A stretch of DNA of 64,000 bases from Synergistaceae bacterium. GTDB taxonomy: Bacteria; Synergistota; Synergistia; Synergistales; Aminobacteriaceae. The notes beneath the pieces are model-generated. The model saw only the letters and a list, made by a program, of their open reading frames with translations. It had not been told where the DNA came from and searched no databases. Location of the stretch: contig JAFUYQ010000030.1 of the NCBI GenBank assembly GCA_017470485.1, forward strand, positions 1-64,000, in the 5' to 3' direction. Shown here one piece after another: positions 44,323 through 53,715 of this stretch; position 1 is the first letter of the stretch, and every line of letters begins with the position of its first letter. Made by a program: the position numbers and the translations under genes.

Positions 44323-44365
44323 ATCGCTGTCCAATTTAATACCGCAAAAAAGGAGAAGATTTATC

Positions 44366-45841
44366 ATGAACCTTAAGGATTATGAGTTCTGGTTTGTCGT
44401 AGGAAGCCAGTATCTTTACGGCTCGGAAGTCCTCGAAACCGTTGCCAAGCGCGCTCAGGAAATGGCCGACTCGCTTAACGCTTCAGGAAAATTACCCTGC
44501 AAAATCATCTACAAAGTTACCGCCAAAACGAATCAGGAAATCACTGACGTTATCCGCAATGCCAACCATGACACTAAATGCGCCGGAATCATCACTTGGT
44601 GCCACACCTTCAGCCCCTCGAAAATGTGGATTAACGGCCTCGCTAACCTCCAGAAAGCATGGTGCCACTTCGCTACACAGTACAACCGCGAAATTCCTAA
44701 CGATGAAATCGACATGGACTTCATGAATCTTAATCAGGCAGCTCACGGCGACAGAGAACACGGATTCATCGGCGCAAGACTCAGAGCCTCTCGCAAAATT
44801 ATCGCCGGTTACTGGCAGGATTCTGACGTTCAGGAAAAACTCGGCAAATGGATGCGTTCGGCAGCCGGCGCGGAGTTCTCGAAGTCGCTGAAGGTCATGC
44901 GTTTCGGCGATAACATGCGCGAAGTTGCAGTTACCGAAGGCGACAAGGTAGAAGTTCAGATGAAATTAGGCTGGCAGGTCAATACTTGGCCGGTCGGGAA
45001 ACTCGCCGAAGTCATGAATGCCGTTACTGAGTCGGAAGTGGACGCTCTCATGAAGGAGTATGAATCACTCTATGACATGGCCACTGACAACATCGAGGCA
45101 GTACGCTATCAGGCCCGCGAGGAAATCGCCATCAAAAAAATGCTCGACGCTGAGGGCTGCAAGGCGTTCTCGAACACATTCCAAGATCTTTACGGAATGA
45201 GGCAGCTGCCGGGCATTGCAACTCAGCATTTACTCGCCACAGGCTACGGCTACGGCGCAGAGGGCGACTGGAAAGTCTCAGCAATGACCGCAATCATTAA
45301 GTTCATGACCGAAGGACAGAAGGGCGGTTCGGCATTCATGGAGGATTATACATATCACCTCGTGCCGGGAAGCGAGTACAGTCTCGGCGCACACATGCTC
45401 GAAGTATGCCCCTCAGTCGCGGCCGCAAAGCCCAGAATTGAAGTCCACCCTCTCGGAATCGGCGGCAAGGAAGACCCTGCAAGACTCGTTTTTGAGGGAC
45501 ATGAGGGCAAGGCTGTCGTCGTAAGTCTCGTTGACATGGGCGGAAGACTTCGCCTAATCTGTCAGGACATCGAGTGCGTTAAACCCATCATGCCCATGCC
45601 TAACCTGCCTGTTGCCCGTGTAATGTGGCAGGCCATGCCCAACCTCAAAACCGGCCTCGAATGCTGGATACTCGCAGGCGGCGCACATCATACCGTTCTG
45701 AGCTATGACGTTGACGCTGAACAGATGAGAGACTGGGCAAGGATTATGGATATTGAGTTCGTCCACATCGGCAAGGATACTACAACTGAGAGCCTTGAAC
45801 ATGATTTGTTCCTCTCGGACATTGCTTGGAAGCTGAAGTAA
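44366..45841 (+). CDS. araA: L-arabinose isomerase
   Basis: 491 residues, normal family length. Starts MNLKDYEFWFVVGSQYLYGS, with CAGIITWCHTFSPSKMWING, FATQYNREIPNDEIDMDFMN (active-site Glu/His region), LNQAAHGDREHGFIGARLRA, GYGYGAEGDWKVSAMTAIIK and EDYTYHLVPGSEYSLGAHML. It converts L-arabinose to L-ribulose in the cytoplasm with Mn2+. Followed after 3 bases by araD. Ribulokinase (araB) is not in the window, so the phosphorylation step must be encoded elsewhere. The YtfQ-type transporter downstream probably supplies arabinose. Confidence 0.97.
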   Translation: MNLKDYEFWFVVGSQYLYGSEVLETVAKRAQEMADSLNASGKLPCKIIYKVTAKTNQEITDVIRNANHDTKCAGIITWCHTFSPSKMWINGLANLQKAWCHFATQYNREIPNDEIDMDFMNLNQAAHGDREHGFIGARLRASRKIIAGYWQDSDVQEKLGKWMRSAAGAEFSKSLKVMRFGDNMREVAVTEGDKVEVQMKLGWQVNTWPVGKLAEVMNAVTESEVDALMKEYESLYDMATDNIEAVRYQAREEIAIKKMLDAEGCKAFSNTFQDLYGMRQLPGIATQHLLATGYGYGAEGDWKVSAMTAIIKFMTEGQKGGSAFMEDYTYHLVPGSEYSLGAHMLEVCPSVAAAKPRIEVHPLGIGGKEDPARLVFEGHEGKAVVVSLVDMGGRLRLICQDIECVKPIMPMPNLPVARVMWQAMPNLKTGLECWILAGGAHHTVLSYDVDAEQMRDWARIMDIEFVHIGKDTTTESLEHDLFLSDIAWKLK

Positions 45842-45844
45842 GTC

Positions 45845-46546
45845 ATGATGCTCAAAGAATTACGCGAAGAAGTTTACCGCGCCAACATGGAGCTTCCCGA
45901 ACGCGGATTAGTCGTCTACACTTGGGGAAACGTCTCAGGAATTGACCGCCAAAAAGGCTTAATCGTCATCAAACCGTCAGGTGTCGAATATGATGACTTA
46001 ACGCCCGACAACTTGGTGATTGTTGACATGGACAACAAAATCGTTGAGGGAAATTTGAACCCTTCATCTGATACAAAAACTCATGTCGAACTCTATAAGT
46101 CATTCCCCGAAATCGGCGGTATCGTTCACACTCACAGCCCTCACGCTGTAGCTTGGGCGCAGGCCGGTAAGGACATTCCGTGTTACGGGACTACACACGC
46201 TGATTACTTCTACGGCTCCGTACCCTGCACAAGGAACTTGACCGCTCAGGAAGTCGATGAGGATTACGAGCTTAACACCGGCAAAGTTATAGCTGAGACT
46301 TTCAGGGAAAGAAAGTTAGACCCTGTCGCTGTACCCTGTGTAATCTGCCGTAATCACGGGCCTTTCACTTGGGGGAAGAACGCCGCTAAAGCCGTTTATC
46401 ATGCCGTAGTCCTTGAGGAGGTCGCAAAGATGGCCATGTATACGGTTACGATTGATGCCCATGCTCCCGAAGCTCCTCAGTACGTTAAGGACAAGCATTA
46501 CCTCAGAAAGCACGGGCCTAATGCGTATTACGGTCAGGGGAATTAG
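45845..46546 (+). CDS. araD: L-ribulose-5-phosphate 4-epimerase
   Basis: 233 residues, class II aldolase fold. MLKELREEVYRANMELPERG, LVVYTWGNVSGIDRQKGLIV, IKPSGVEYDDL, then GGIVHTHSPHAVAWAQAGKD (zinc-binding His-x-His), IPCYGTTHADYFYGSVPCTR and VPCVICRNHGPFTWGKNAAK (third His) are all present. Produces D-xylulose-5-phosphate for the pentose phosphate pathway. The alternative ATG two codons in (MLKEL) is equally possible. Its stop overlaps the stop region of the convergent galM by 4 bases. Confidence 0.96.
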   Translation: MMLKELREEVYRANMELPERGLVVYTWGNVSGIDRQKGLIVIKPSGVEYDDLTPDNLVIVDMDNKIVEGNLNPSSDTKTHVELYKSFPEIGGIVHTHSPHAVAWAQAGKDIPCYGTTHADYFYGSVPCTRNLTAQEVDEDYELNTGKVIAETFRERKLDPVAVPCVICRNHGPFTWGKNAAKAVYHAVVLEEVAKMAMYTVTIDAHAPEAPQYVKDKHYLRKHGPNAYYGQGN

Positions 46547-47571
46547 CAGGTGAACCTGTAGTCAATGAATGAAGTTTTGAGCTGTCCGGCTCTGATTACA
46601 CAATCGGGGAAGGACGGCTCATTTACTGCATTGGGGAACTGCTGGCACTCCATCGCGAAACCGTCAAAGCTGTTGTAGACTGCTCCGTTTTTCCCTTTAG
46701 CGAGGCCGATTTGATTCCCCGTGTAGAACTGCAACGCCGGCATGTCAGAATACACTTCAAGTTTTATGCCGGTTATATCCCCTTCGGCAGAGGCACAAAA
46801 CGAACCGTTACCGGAAATCTCAAAGCAGTGGTCATATCCTCCTCCTGCATTGATTAATTCCGGCGAGTACGAATTTACACCGTCAATAATCCTCGCGGCC
46901 TCCCTGAAATCAAACGGAGTACCTTCAACATTAACGCAGGGCGCAAGCGCGAGTAATTCATCATCTGCACGGCAATATCTTTCGGCATTGATTTTGACTT
47001 TGTGATTCATAATCGTACCCCTGCCGTGCCCGTTCAAGTTGAAGTAATTGTGATTGGTAATACTCGCAGGGGTGTCCTTGTCGGAAATGTACTCGTACTT
47101 CATCGAGAGTTTTCCGTCAACGAATGATACTCTCACGGTCAGTGTGAAATTTCCCGGAAATCCCTCGTCAAGGTCAGGGCTGTTCAGCGTGAAAATCACT
47201 TCGTCATTCTCGCACTTCGAGTCAAAAACTCTTTTCCCGAATCCGTTGAAGCCCCCGTGCAATGTATTGCGTCCGTCATTCTGGGGCAGCCTGTAGGTTA
47301 CTTTGTTGAGAGTGAACTTACCTCCGGCGATTCTGTTCGCGTAACGCCCGATTGTCGCCCCGAAATTCCTCGTGTCATTGATGTATTCTTCGAGTGAATC
47401 GTAGCCGAGTGCAACATCATGAATCTTTCCGTCATTCCCGAAAACGTTAATCTCAAGAATCGCGCACCCGTATTCAGACATGACAACGCTCTGCCCCTTT
47501 TCGTCAATGAGCGTGTAATTGTATACTTTCCTTCCGTCCGGCATGACCCCGAACAAACTTTTTTCCGCCAT
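46543..47571 (-). CDS. galM: Aldose 1-epimerase (mutarotase)
   Basis: 342 residues. ATIGRYANRIAGGKFTLNKV, RNTLHGGFNGFGKRVF (catalytic His region), TPASITNHNYFNLNGHGRG (second His), AGGGYDHCFEIS and ALQFYTGNQIG, with the catalytic Glu in DGFAMECQQFPNAVNEPSFP. It equilibrates sugar anomers. It lies convergent to araD but between the araBAD-type genes and the transporter, so it probably serves arabinose or galactofuranose uptake. Transcribed away from ytfQ; the 103-base gap to ytfQ holds both promoters. Confidence 0.95.
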   Translation of the reverse strand: MAEKSLFGVMPDGRKVYNYTLIDEKGQSVVMSEYGCAILEINVFGNDGKIHDVALGYDSLEEYINDTRNFGATIGRYANRIAGGKFTLNKVTYRLPQNDGRNTLHGGFNGFGKRVFDSKCENDEVIFTLNSPDLDEGFPGNFTLTVRVSFVDGKLSMKYEYISDKDTPASITNHNYFNLNGHGRGTIMNHKVKINAERYCRADDELLALAPCVNVEGTPFDFREAARIIDGVNSYSPELINAGGGYDHCFEISGNGSFCASAEGDITGIKLEVYSDMPALQFYTGNQIGLAKGKNGAVYNSFDGFAMECQQFPNAVNEPSFPDCVIRAGQLKTSFIDYRFTC

Positions 47572-47674
47572 GAATTTTTCCGCCCTTTCACAAATTGAAT
47601 TTTACAGGTCTTTGGTGTAGCATTCTTTCATCACATTATACTCACTAAATTTAATACACGGAGGAATTGTATCC

Positions 47675-48667
47675 ATGAAAAAATTATTACTTCTCGCCCT
47701 CGCGCTCGTGTTAGCCGTATGCGTCTCGGCAGCAAGCGCAAAAGATGTCGTCATTGCGTTCTCGCAGATCGGTCAGGAATCAGACTGGCGCACCGCCAAC
47801 ACTGACGATTTACGCTCGGCAATCGAGAACCACGCAGGCTGGAAACTCGTCTATGATGACGGCCAGCAGAAGCAGGAGAATCAGATTAAGGCTCTCCGAA
47901 ACTTCATCACCCAGAACGTTGACTACATACTCTTCACCGGCGTTGTCTCAACAGGCTGGGACGAAGTCCTCAAGGAAGTCAACGAGGCCGAAATTCCCCT
48001 CCTCCTCATCGACCGTATCCCCGACTGCGCTGACAAGATTGATTACGTTGCGGCATTCGGCGGCGATTTCGTCGAGGAAGGAAGAAGACAGGTAGCTTGG
48101 GCAGGCGAATACCTCAAGAAAGCCGGAAGGGGCGATGAGGACGTGAACATCGTCATCATGGAAGGCACAACAGGCGCGTCAGCCCAGACCGGCAGAACCG
48201 AAGGAAACCTCAAGGCTCTCAAGGAATATCCTCACTTGAAGCTCGTCGGACAGCAGTCAGGAAACTTCACAAGGGCTGAGGGTCAGGCAGTAATGGAAAG
48301 CTGGCTGAAGTCAATCGACAAAATTGATGTCCTCATCGCTCAGAATGACGACATGGCACTCGGCGCGATTGACGCAATCAAGGCCGCCGGTAAAGTTCCC
48401 GGCAAGGACATCATCATCGTAGGGTGCGACAGCGTTAAGGCGGCATTTGACGCGATTGTGGCCGGAGAGATGAACTGCACTGTCGAATGCACACCGCTTT
48501 ACGGAGCGTTCGTTGTCCCGACGATTGAGGCTCTTGAGCGCGGAGAGAAGTTCGACAAGACAGTCGTTCACCCCGAAGAGGGCGTGTTCGATGTTGACGG
48601 CGGCATAGATCTCGGAACAGTAAAGTCAGTGAAAGCCGCTGACGTTATTTCGCAGAGAAGATACTAA
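47675..48667 (+). CDS. ytfQ: Sugar ABC transporter, periplasmic binding protein (YtfQ-like)
   Basis: 330 residues with a signal peptide (MKKLLLLALALVLAVCVSAA, cleavage near SAK). Mature part: VVIAFSQIGQESDWRTANTD, YILFTGVVSTGWDEVLKEVN, PLLLIDRIPDC, GEYLKKAGRG, MEGTTGASAQTGRTEGN and IAQNDDMALGAIDAIKAAGK, the close pattern of the galactofuranose-binding YtfQ, which also accepts arabinose in known cases. GGAGGAATTG upstream. Next to araA/araD, so L-arabinose in furanose form is the likely ligand. A hairpin with a T run after its stop probably raises its level relative to the membrane components. Confidence 0.92.
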   Translation: MKKLLLLALALVLAVCVSAASAKDVVIAFSQIGQESDWRTANTDDLRSAIENHAGWKLVYDDGQQKQENQIKALRNFITQNVDYILFTGVVSTGWDEVLKEVNEAEIPLLLIDRIPDCADKIDYVAAFGGDFVEEGRRQVAWAGEYLKKAGRGDEDVNIVIMEGTTGASAQTGRTEGNLKALKEYPHLKLVGQQSGNFTRAEGQAVMESWLKSIDKIDVLIAQNDDMALGAIDAIKAAGKVPGKDIIIVGCDSVKAAFDAIVAGEMNCTVECTPLYGAFVVPTIEALERGEKFDKTVVHPEEGVFDVDGGIDLGTVKSVKAADVISQRRY

Positions 48668-48683
48668 CCGAGCATGACAAAAA

Positions 48684-48722
48684 GGCAGGGCAGGAGGGCG
48701 AACTTCCGGCCCTGTTTTTTTT
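48684..48722 (+). terminator. Partial terminator/attenuator between binding protein and ATPase
   Basis: GGCAGGGC...GCCCTG with an inner GGAG/CTTCC, followed by T8. It lies 17 bases after ytfQ and directly before the next gene. Confidence 0.7.
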
Positions 48723-48747
48723 GACAAGGCGGAAGGAGGAATTACAG

Positions 48748-50250
48748 TTGCAGGAAAAAAATATCCTTGAGATGAAAGGGATAACGATTCAATTTCCGGG
48801 CGTTAAAGCACTTGACGGCGTTGATTTTTCGCTGAGGGCAGGAGAGATTCATTCGCTTCTCGGCGAGAACGGCGCAGGCAAATCCACACTCATCAAGTGC
48901 CTAACCGGTGTCAACAGAATGGACGAAGGCTCAATCATTCTTGACGGCCATGAAATTCACCCGACAGGGCCGGGAAACGCCATAGAGCTTGGAATTTCGG
49001 CGGTCTTTCAGGAAATTAACCTCTGCCCGAATCTGAGCGTTGCTGAAAATATTTTCGTTGGCCGTCAGCCGATGAAGCACGGTCAAATTGACTGGCACGA
49101 AATTAACCGGCGTGCTGAAGAATTGATGTCCCGTTTTCATCTTGACATTGACGTTACGAGGCCGCTTTCGTACTACTCGACAGCAATTCAGCAGATGGCC
49201 TCAATCGCCAGAGCTGTTGACATTCAGGCAAAAATCTTAATTCTCGATGAGCCTACAAGTTCACTTGATGAAAATGAAGTTCAGTTACTTTTCAGCGTCA
49301 TGCGTGAGCTTAAAGCCTCCGGAATGGGAATAATTTTCATCACTCACTTTCTGGATCAGATTTACGCCGTCTCGGACAGAATGACGATTTTGCGAAACGG
49401 CCACTTAGTCGGGACGTACAACATTGACGAACTCAGCAAGGTTGAACTGGTTACAAAAATGGTCGGAAAGGACATGGACGTTATATTCAGCCTCAAGCGC
49501 GCTGACGTTGCCCCCGACGCTGGAATAATGCTCAAGGCCGAACACATCGGTGATGCCTCGCGAATCAATGACATCTCAATCACCCTCAAAAAAGGCGAGC
49601 TTATCGGCTTTGCCGGACTCTTGGGAAGCGGAAGGACTGAAACGGCAGAAATGCTTTTCGGGGCGACGAGAGCCGTTAAGGGCGAGATTTTTGTGGACGG
49701 CGAGAAACTGACTATCCGTCAGCCCTTTGACGCTATAAAAGCTCAGCTCGCTTTCTGCCCCGAAGACCGTAAACGGGACGGAATCATCGGCGACCTCTCA
49801 ATCCGCGAGAACATTATGCTTGCCGTTCAATCGCGAAAAGGCTTCATGCGCCCCATGACCCGTCAGGAACAAATCGAACTCGCCGACAAATACATCGCAC
49901 TTCTCGGAATAGCTACTCCCGACTGCGAGAAGAAAGCCGGCGAACTCTCAGGCGGTAATCAGCAGAAAGTTATTCTCGCCCGATGGATGGCGGCAAATCC
50001 CAAAGTCTTAATCCTCGATGAGCCTACTAGAGGAATCGACATCGGCGCAAAAGCTGAGATTCAACGCCTCATGCTTGAAATGTGCGGCGAAGGTGTCTCG
50101 GTAATCTTCATAAGTTCCGAACTTGACGAGATAATCAGATGTTCAAACAGAATAATCATCATGAGGGACAGAGAGAAAGTCGCTGAGGTCGAAGGCTCGT
50201 CATGCACTCAGCAGGATATACTCAGAATAATCGCGGAAGGAGCTGCCTAG
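48748..50250 (+). CDS. ytfR: Sugar ABC transporter ATPase with two nucleotide-binding domains (YtfR-like)
   Basis: About 500 residues from the TTG at 48748 (AAGGAGG 9 bases upstream); the longer TTG start at 48721 overlaps the terminator. Domain 1: Walker A GENGAGKSTLIKCL, Q loop VFQEINLCPNLSV, ILDEPTSSLDENEV. Domain 2: the degenerate Walker A typical of this family (GLLGSGRTETAEML), signature LSGGNQQKVILARWM and ILDEPTRGIDIGAK. Energises the YtfT/YjfF permeases. Four bases to ytfT. Confidence 0.93.
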   Translation: MQEKNILEMKGITIQFPGVKALDGVDFSLRAGEIHSLLGENGAGKSTLIKCLTGVNRMDEGSIILDGHEIHPTGPGNAIELGISAVFQEINLCPNLSVAENIFVGRQPMKHGQIDWHEINRRAEELMSRFHLDIDVTRPLSYYSTAIQQMASIARAVDIQAKILILDEPTSSLDENEVQLLFSVMRELKASGMGIIFITHFLDQIYAVSDRMTILRNGHLVGTYNIDELSKVELVTKMVGKDMDVIFSLKRADVAPDAGIMLKAEHIGDASRINDISITLKKGELIGFAGLLGSGRTETAEMLFGATRAVKGEIFVDGEKLTIRQPFDAIKAQLAFCPEDRKRDGIIGDLSIRENIMLAVQSRKGFMRPMTRQEQIELADKYIALLGIATPDCEKKAGELSGGNQQKVILARWMAANPKVLILDEPTRGIDIGAKAEIQRLMLEMCGEGVSVIFISSELDEIIRCSNRIIIMRDREKVAEVEGSSCTQQDILRIIAEGAA

Positions 50251-50253
50251 AAC

Positions 50254-51318
50254 ATGGCCGGAAAAAAATTTGACGTTTCGGGGATAATGCAGTCAAAAGT
50301 TACTTGGGCGGTAATCGCTGAGGCATTAATTCTCTTGGTCTGCTTCATAATTCGCCCCGACTTCTTCAGTATAAGCTATCAGCCCTCAACTGGTATGCTC
50401 TACGGAAGTTTAATCGACATTGTGAACCGCTCAGCCGAAATCACAATTATCTCAATGGGAATGACACTGGTCATCGCTCTCGGAGGCACTGACCTTTCAG
50501 TCGGCGCACTCGTTGCTGTGGCCGGAGCAATCGCTCTGAAGTTCCTCCGCTGGGACGTTCTCACTTACACAACGCCGGGAGATTACACCGTTTACCCGTA
50601 CATTCTCGTTATCGCCGTGCCGTTAATCGTCTGCGCATTGATGGGACTGTTCAACGGCTTCTTAGTTGCAAAGGGAGGCATTCAGCCGATAATCGCCACA
50701 TTGATTCTTATGGTCTGCGGACGCGGAGTCGCTCAGATTTTGACGGACGGCAAACAGTTCACTACAGGTTACTCGCCGTTCAGAGTGATAGGGCAGGGGA
50801 GCTTCTTATGCCTTCCCATGCCGATTGTAATCACAATAATAGTCGTCATAGCTGTAGCACTGTTCACGAGGAAGACAGCTTTCGGAGCGTTCGTTGAATC
50901 TGTGGGAGTTAATCCGAGCGCGAGCAGGCTGTCGGGAATCAAGGCCGGCAACGTCATTCTCATTGTCTTCATGATAACGGGGCTTCTGTCGGGAATAGCA
51001 GGGCTGATTTACTCAAGCCGAATCATGTCGAATGACTCGAACAACGCAGGACTGAATTTCGAGATGGACGCTATATTAGCGGTGGTTATCGGCGGAACGA
51101 ACATGGCCGGAGGAAAATTCAGCCTTACGGGAACAATCGTAGGTTCGCTCATAATCCGAACAATCGTAACGTTCGTTTATTACTTCGGGATTGTCGCTGA
51201 AGCCACAATGGCATTCAAGGCGTTAATCATAGCGGTAGTTATAGTATTGCAGTCCGAACCCGTAAGGCGTTACTTCGCCAAACGGGCGGCGTTGCGTCAG
51301 GGAGGTGCAAGAGCATGA
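50254..51318 (+). CDS. ytfT: Sugar ABC transporter permease (YtfT-like)
   Basis: 354 residues, about 9-10 membrane segments. ISMGMTLVIALGGTDLSVGA is the signature of BPD_transp_2 permeases, with GLFNGFLVAKGGIQPIIATL, LSGIKAGNVILIVFMITGLL and VVIGGTNMAGGKFSLTGTIV. It overlaps the following permease start by 4 bases, giving the usual two-permease heterodimer. Confidence 0.92.
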   Translation: MAGKKFDVSGIMQSKVTWAVIAEALILLVCFIIRPDFFSISYQPSTGMLYGSLIDIVNRSAEITIISMGMTLVIALGGTDLSVGALVAVAGAIALKFLRWDVLTYTTPGDYTVYPYILVIAVPLIVCALMGLFNGFLVAKGGIQPIIATLILMVCGRGVAQILTDGKQFTTGYSPFRVIGQGSFLCLPMPIVITIIVVIAVALFTRKTAFGAFVESVGVNPSASRLSGIKAGNVILIVFMITGLLSGIAGLIYSSRIMSNDSNNAGLNFEMDAILAVVIGGTNMAGGKFSLTGTIVGSLIIRTIVTFVYYFGIVAEATMAFKALIIAVVIVLQSEPVRRYFAKRAALRQGGARA

Positions 51319-52358
51319 ACAGCGGAACTAACAGGCAGACTTTACTCACACGTATCACTAACCCGAAGTACATAATGGTTTACGCCACAATCGGAATATT
51401 TCTCGTGATTTACGCTGTCGGGGGATTTCTTTACGGCGACAAGGGCTTCCTGACCGTCAGAACGTTCGTTAATCTCTTCATCGACAACGCTTATTTCGGT
51501 ATCTCAGCGGTTGGAATGACTATGGTGCTGATTACGGGCGGAATTGACTTGTCGGTCGGAGCGGTCGCCTCCCTCACAGGAATGTTCATCGCTTACGGAA
51601 CATCAGTGCTTCATCTTCACCCAATGACCTGCATAGCCGCCGCCCTAGTGATGGGCGTAGGCTTAGGGCTTCTTATGGGCTGGGTCATTCATTATCTCAA
51701 CGTCCCAGCGTTCATCACGACATTGACGGGAATGTTCTTCGCGAGGGGAGTATGCTCACTAATAAGCAGAGAGTCGATTGACATAAAGCACCCGATGTTC
51801 GACGCTCTGGCAGGGTGGAAAATCTATCTGATGAAGTTCGCTGACGGTAAATGGGTGAAGATTAAGCCGATAGCCTTCGTGAATTTCAACGTTATACTTT
51901 TCCTTGTGATGATATTAATCGGGGCGTTCATTCTTCAGCGGACACGTTTCGGGCGCAACATCTACGCGATCGGCGGCAACGAACAGTCAGCCTCATTAAT
52001 GGGACTTCCAGTGGGCAGGACGAAAGTTCTTGTTTACGGCTTCAACGGTTTATGCTCGGTTCTGGCTGGAATAAGCTACGCCCTATACGTCAAAAGCGGC
52101 TGGAACTTGTCATTGCAGGGCGGTGAGCTTGAGGTCATAACCTGCGCCGTAATCGGCGGAACGTTACTGACCGGCGGTGTCGGCTACATGATAGGGACGC
52201 TTTTCGGTGTCCTCCTGAAATCCGTAATCCCTGCCCTGATTACGTTCAACGGGAATCTTCTCTCATGGTGGGGCAAAATCGCTACTGGTATGCTTCTGCT
52301 GCTTTTCATCTGCATACAGAGATTCGTTGTTACGTCATCGGCTCGAAAACGAAAATAA
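51315..52358 (+). CDS. yjfF: Sugar ABC transporter permease (YjfF-like)
   Basis: 347 residues, about 9 membrane segments. FGISAVGMTMVLITGGIDLS, GLLMGWVIHYLNVPAFITTL, GRNIYAIGGNEQSASLMGLP and VIGGTLLTGGVGYMIGTLFG match YjfF and its relatives. Last gene of the importer operon, followed by a strong terminator. Completes a YtfQRT-YjfF-type system next to arabinose genes. Confidence 0.92.
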   Translation: MNSGTNRQTLLTRITNPKYIMVYATIGIFLVIYAVGGFLYGDKGFLTVRTFVNLFIDNAYFGISAVGMTMVLITGGIDLSVGAVASLTGMFIAYGTSVLHLHPMTCIAAALVMGVGLGLLMGWVIHYLNVPAFITTLTGMFFARGVCSLISRESIDIKHPMFDALAGWKIYLMKFADGKWVKIKPIAFVNFNVILFLVMILIGAFILQRTRFGRNIYAIGGNEQSASLMGLPVGRTKVLVYGFNGLCSVLAGISYALYVKSGWNLSLQGGELEVITCAVIGGTLLTGGVGYMIGTLFGVLLKSVIPALITFNGNLLSWWGKIATGMLLLLFICIQRFVVTSSARKRK

Positions 52359-52364
52359 AAAAAT

Positions 52365-52391
52365 TGCCCCTCTCAATTTCGGGAGGGGTTT
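52365..52391. terminator. Rho-independent terminator (convergent operons)
   Basis: CCCCTC, loop TCAATTTCGG and GAGGGGTTTTT. It lies between the stops of yjfF (plus) and the permease at 52404 (minus). Confidence 0.75.
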
Positions 52392-52403
52392 TTCATTTCA
52401 GAA

Positions 52404-53369
52404 TTACTTAATGACTTTCAGAGCCTTGCGGTCAATCGTCAACGCAACGAAAATCAGGAACACTATCCCTTTGATTAACTGCTGTGTCGCCGCCTCAAGC
52501 CCTAACATAACGAGTCCGTTGTTCAGAACCGTATACATCAGAGTGCCGACAACGATGTTCGAGAATCTGACCTTAGCTCCGCCGGTTATCGGAAGTCCGC
52601 CGAGTACAAGCGAAATCAGAATCTGAGTCTCTAGCTGATTGCCTGCTGTCGCTGTTATCGAGCCGACTTTGATGACGTTCACGAACGCCGCTAAGCCCGT
52701 TAAAGCTCCGGCGGCCACGAACGTTAAGAACTTCACTTTGTCCGTCCTCACTCCTGAGAACCTCGCCGCTGTTTCGCCCGAACCGACAGCCTTCACATCG
52801 TTGCCGATTCTCGTGAACTTGAAGATGAAATACGCCACCACTAACACGGCGATTGTTATTCCGATTTTGAGGCCGTCGCTGTCCAGTGCCTTTATCGACG
52901 CTGAGGCGGGTATGGCCGTCTCTGTCGTCATGTAAGCGCATACCCCTCTGAACAAGTACATCGTGCAGATCGTTACGATGAAGCTCTGGAGCTTGAACTT
53001 GACGTGGAAGAATCCGTTTACCGCTCCGATTAACGCCCCCGTCAAAATTCCTCCGAGTATCGCAAGCGGTATGCTGTAGAACGAAAGCTCCGAAATCACG
53101 ATTGACGCTACTCCCAGCGTTGACCCCTCCGTGAAATCAATCGAACCCAGCGTCATTACGAAGAATACTCCTGTCGCCACTATCATCGGGTAATAAACCT
53201 GCGAGAGTAAAAGCCTGACCCTTTTCGGCTGCATGATTCTCCCGTCAGTAAGATAGTACATTACCCCAAGTATCACTATCAGCCCCAGAAACGGAAGCAA
53301 CCCCTTGAACAAATCACCGTCAAGAAATTCCCTGAGTTTTGAAGGCTCATCATTATTTCTGTGTGCCAT
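52404..53369 (-). CDS. Second sugar ABC transporter, permease B
   Basis: 321 residues from the ATG at 53369 (GGAAGG 3 bases upstream); an extended frame to 53450 has no clear RBS. Polytopic: KGLLPFLGLIVILGVMYYLT, MIVATGVFFVMTLGSIDFTE (the BPD_transp_2 signature with IDFTEG), GALIGAVNGFFHVKFKLQSF, IGNDVKAVGSGETAARFSGV and ISLVLGGLPITGGAKVRF. Last gene of the minus-strand operon, separated from the ATPase by an unusually long spacer. Substrate unknown. Confidence 0.88.
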   Translation of the reverse strand: MAHRNNDEPSKLREFLDGDLFKGLLPFLGLIVILGVMYYLTDGRIMQPKRVRLLLSQVYYPMIVATGVFFVMTLGSIDFTEGSTLGVASIVISELSFYSIPLAILGGILTGALIGAVNGFFHVKFKLQSFIVTICTMYLFRGVCAYMTTETAIPASASIKALDSDGLKIGITIAVLVVAYFIFKFTRIGNDVKAVGSGETAARFSGVRTDKVKFLTFVAAGALTGLAAFVNVIKVGSITATAGNQLETQILISLVLGGLPITGGAKVRFSNIVVGTLMYTVLNNGLVMLGLEAATQQLIKGIVFLIFVALTIDRKALKVIK

Positions 53370-53715
53370 TATCCTTCCGGCCGTTACAGAAGACTTATAA
53401 AAAGCTATTAGCTTATCACCTGATATTAACTTTTCTGCTCCCTTCCTCATTCATCGCGTCCGCTTTCACGATGCTCTGCTACTTACGTTTGGTTTAACGC
53501 TCCAGAGGCTTTAATTCCCCGCTAACGTACGGGTACTATTCGCTTCCTGCTTGGTTCTCGCTTCAGAAGCTGATGAAATTTTACCCGATTATCAGGTGAA
53601 CATAAAAGCTAAAATACTTAAATCTTCCGTAAACGGCTTACCTCCTTTCCCAATGTATAAAATTTTGGAGACTTTATAGCAATTTATAACTTGTTAACAG
53701 CTGTTACTTAGCCTC
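53370..53715 (-). other. 346-bp spacer inside the second ABC operon
   Basis: No gene. Begins with GGAAAGGAGGTAAG on the minus strand soon after the ATPase stop, then G/A-rich sequence with several possible short pairings (ACCCGTACGTTAGCGGGGAA; CTCTGGAGCGTTAAACCAAA). It could hold a leader RNA or a removed small gene; I cannot fold it reliably. Confidence 0.35.
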
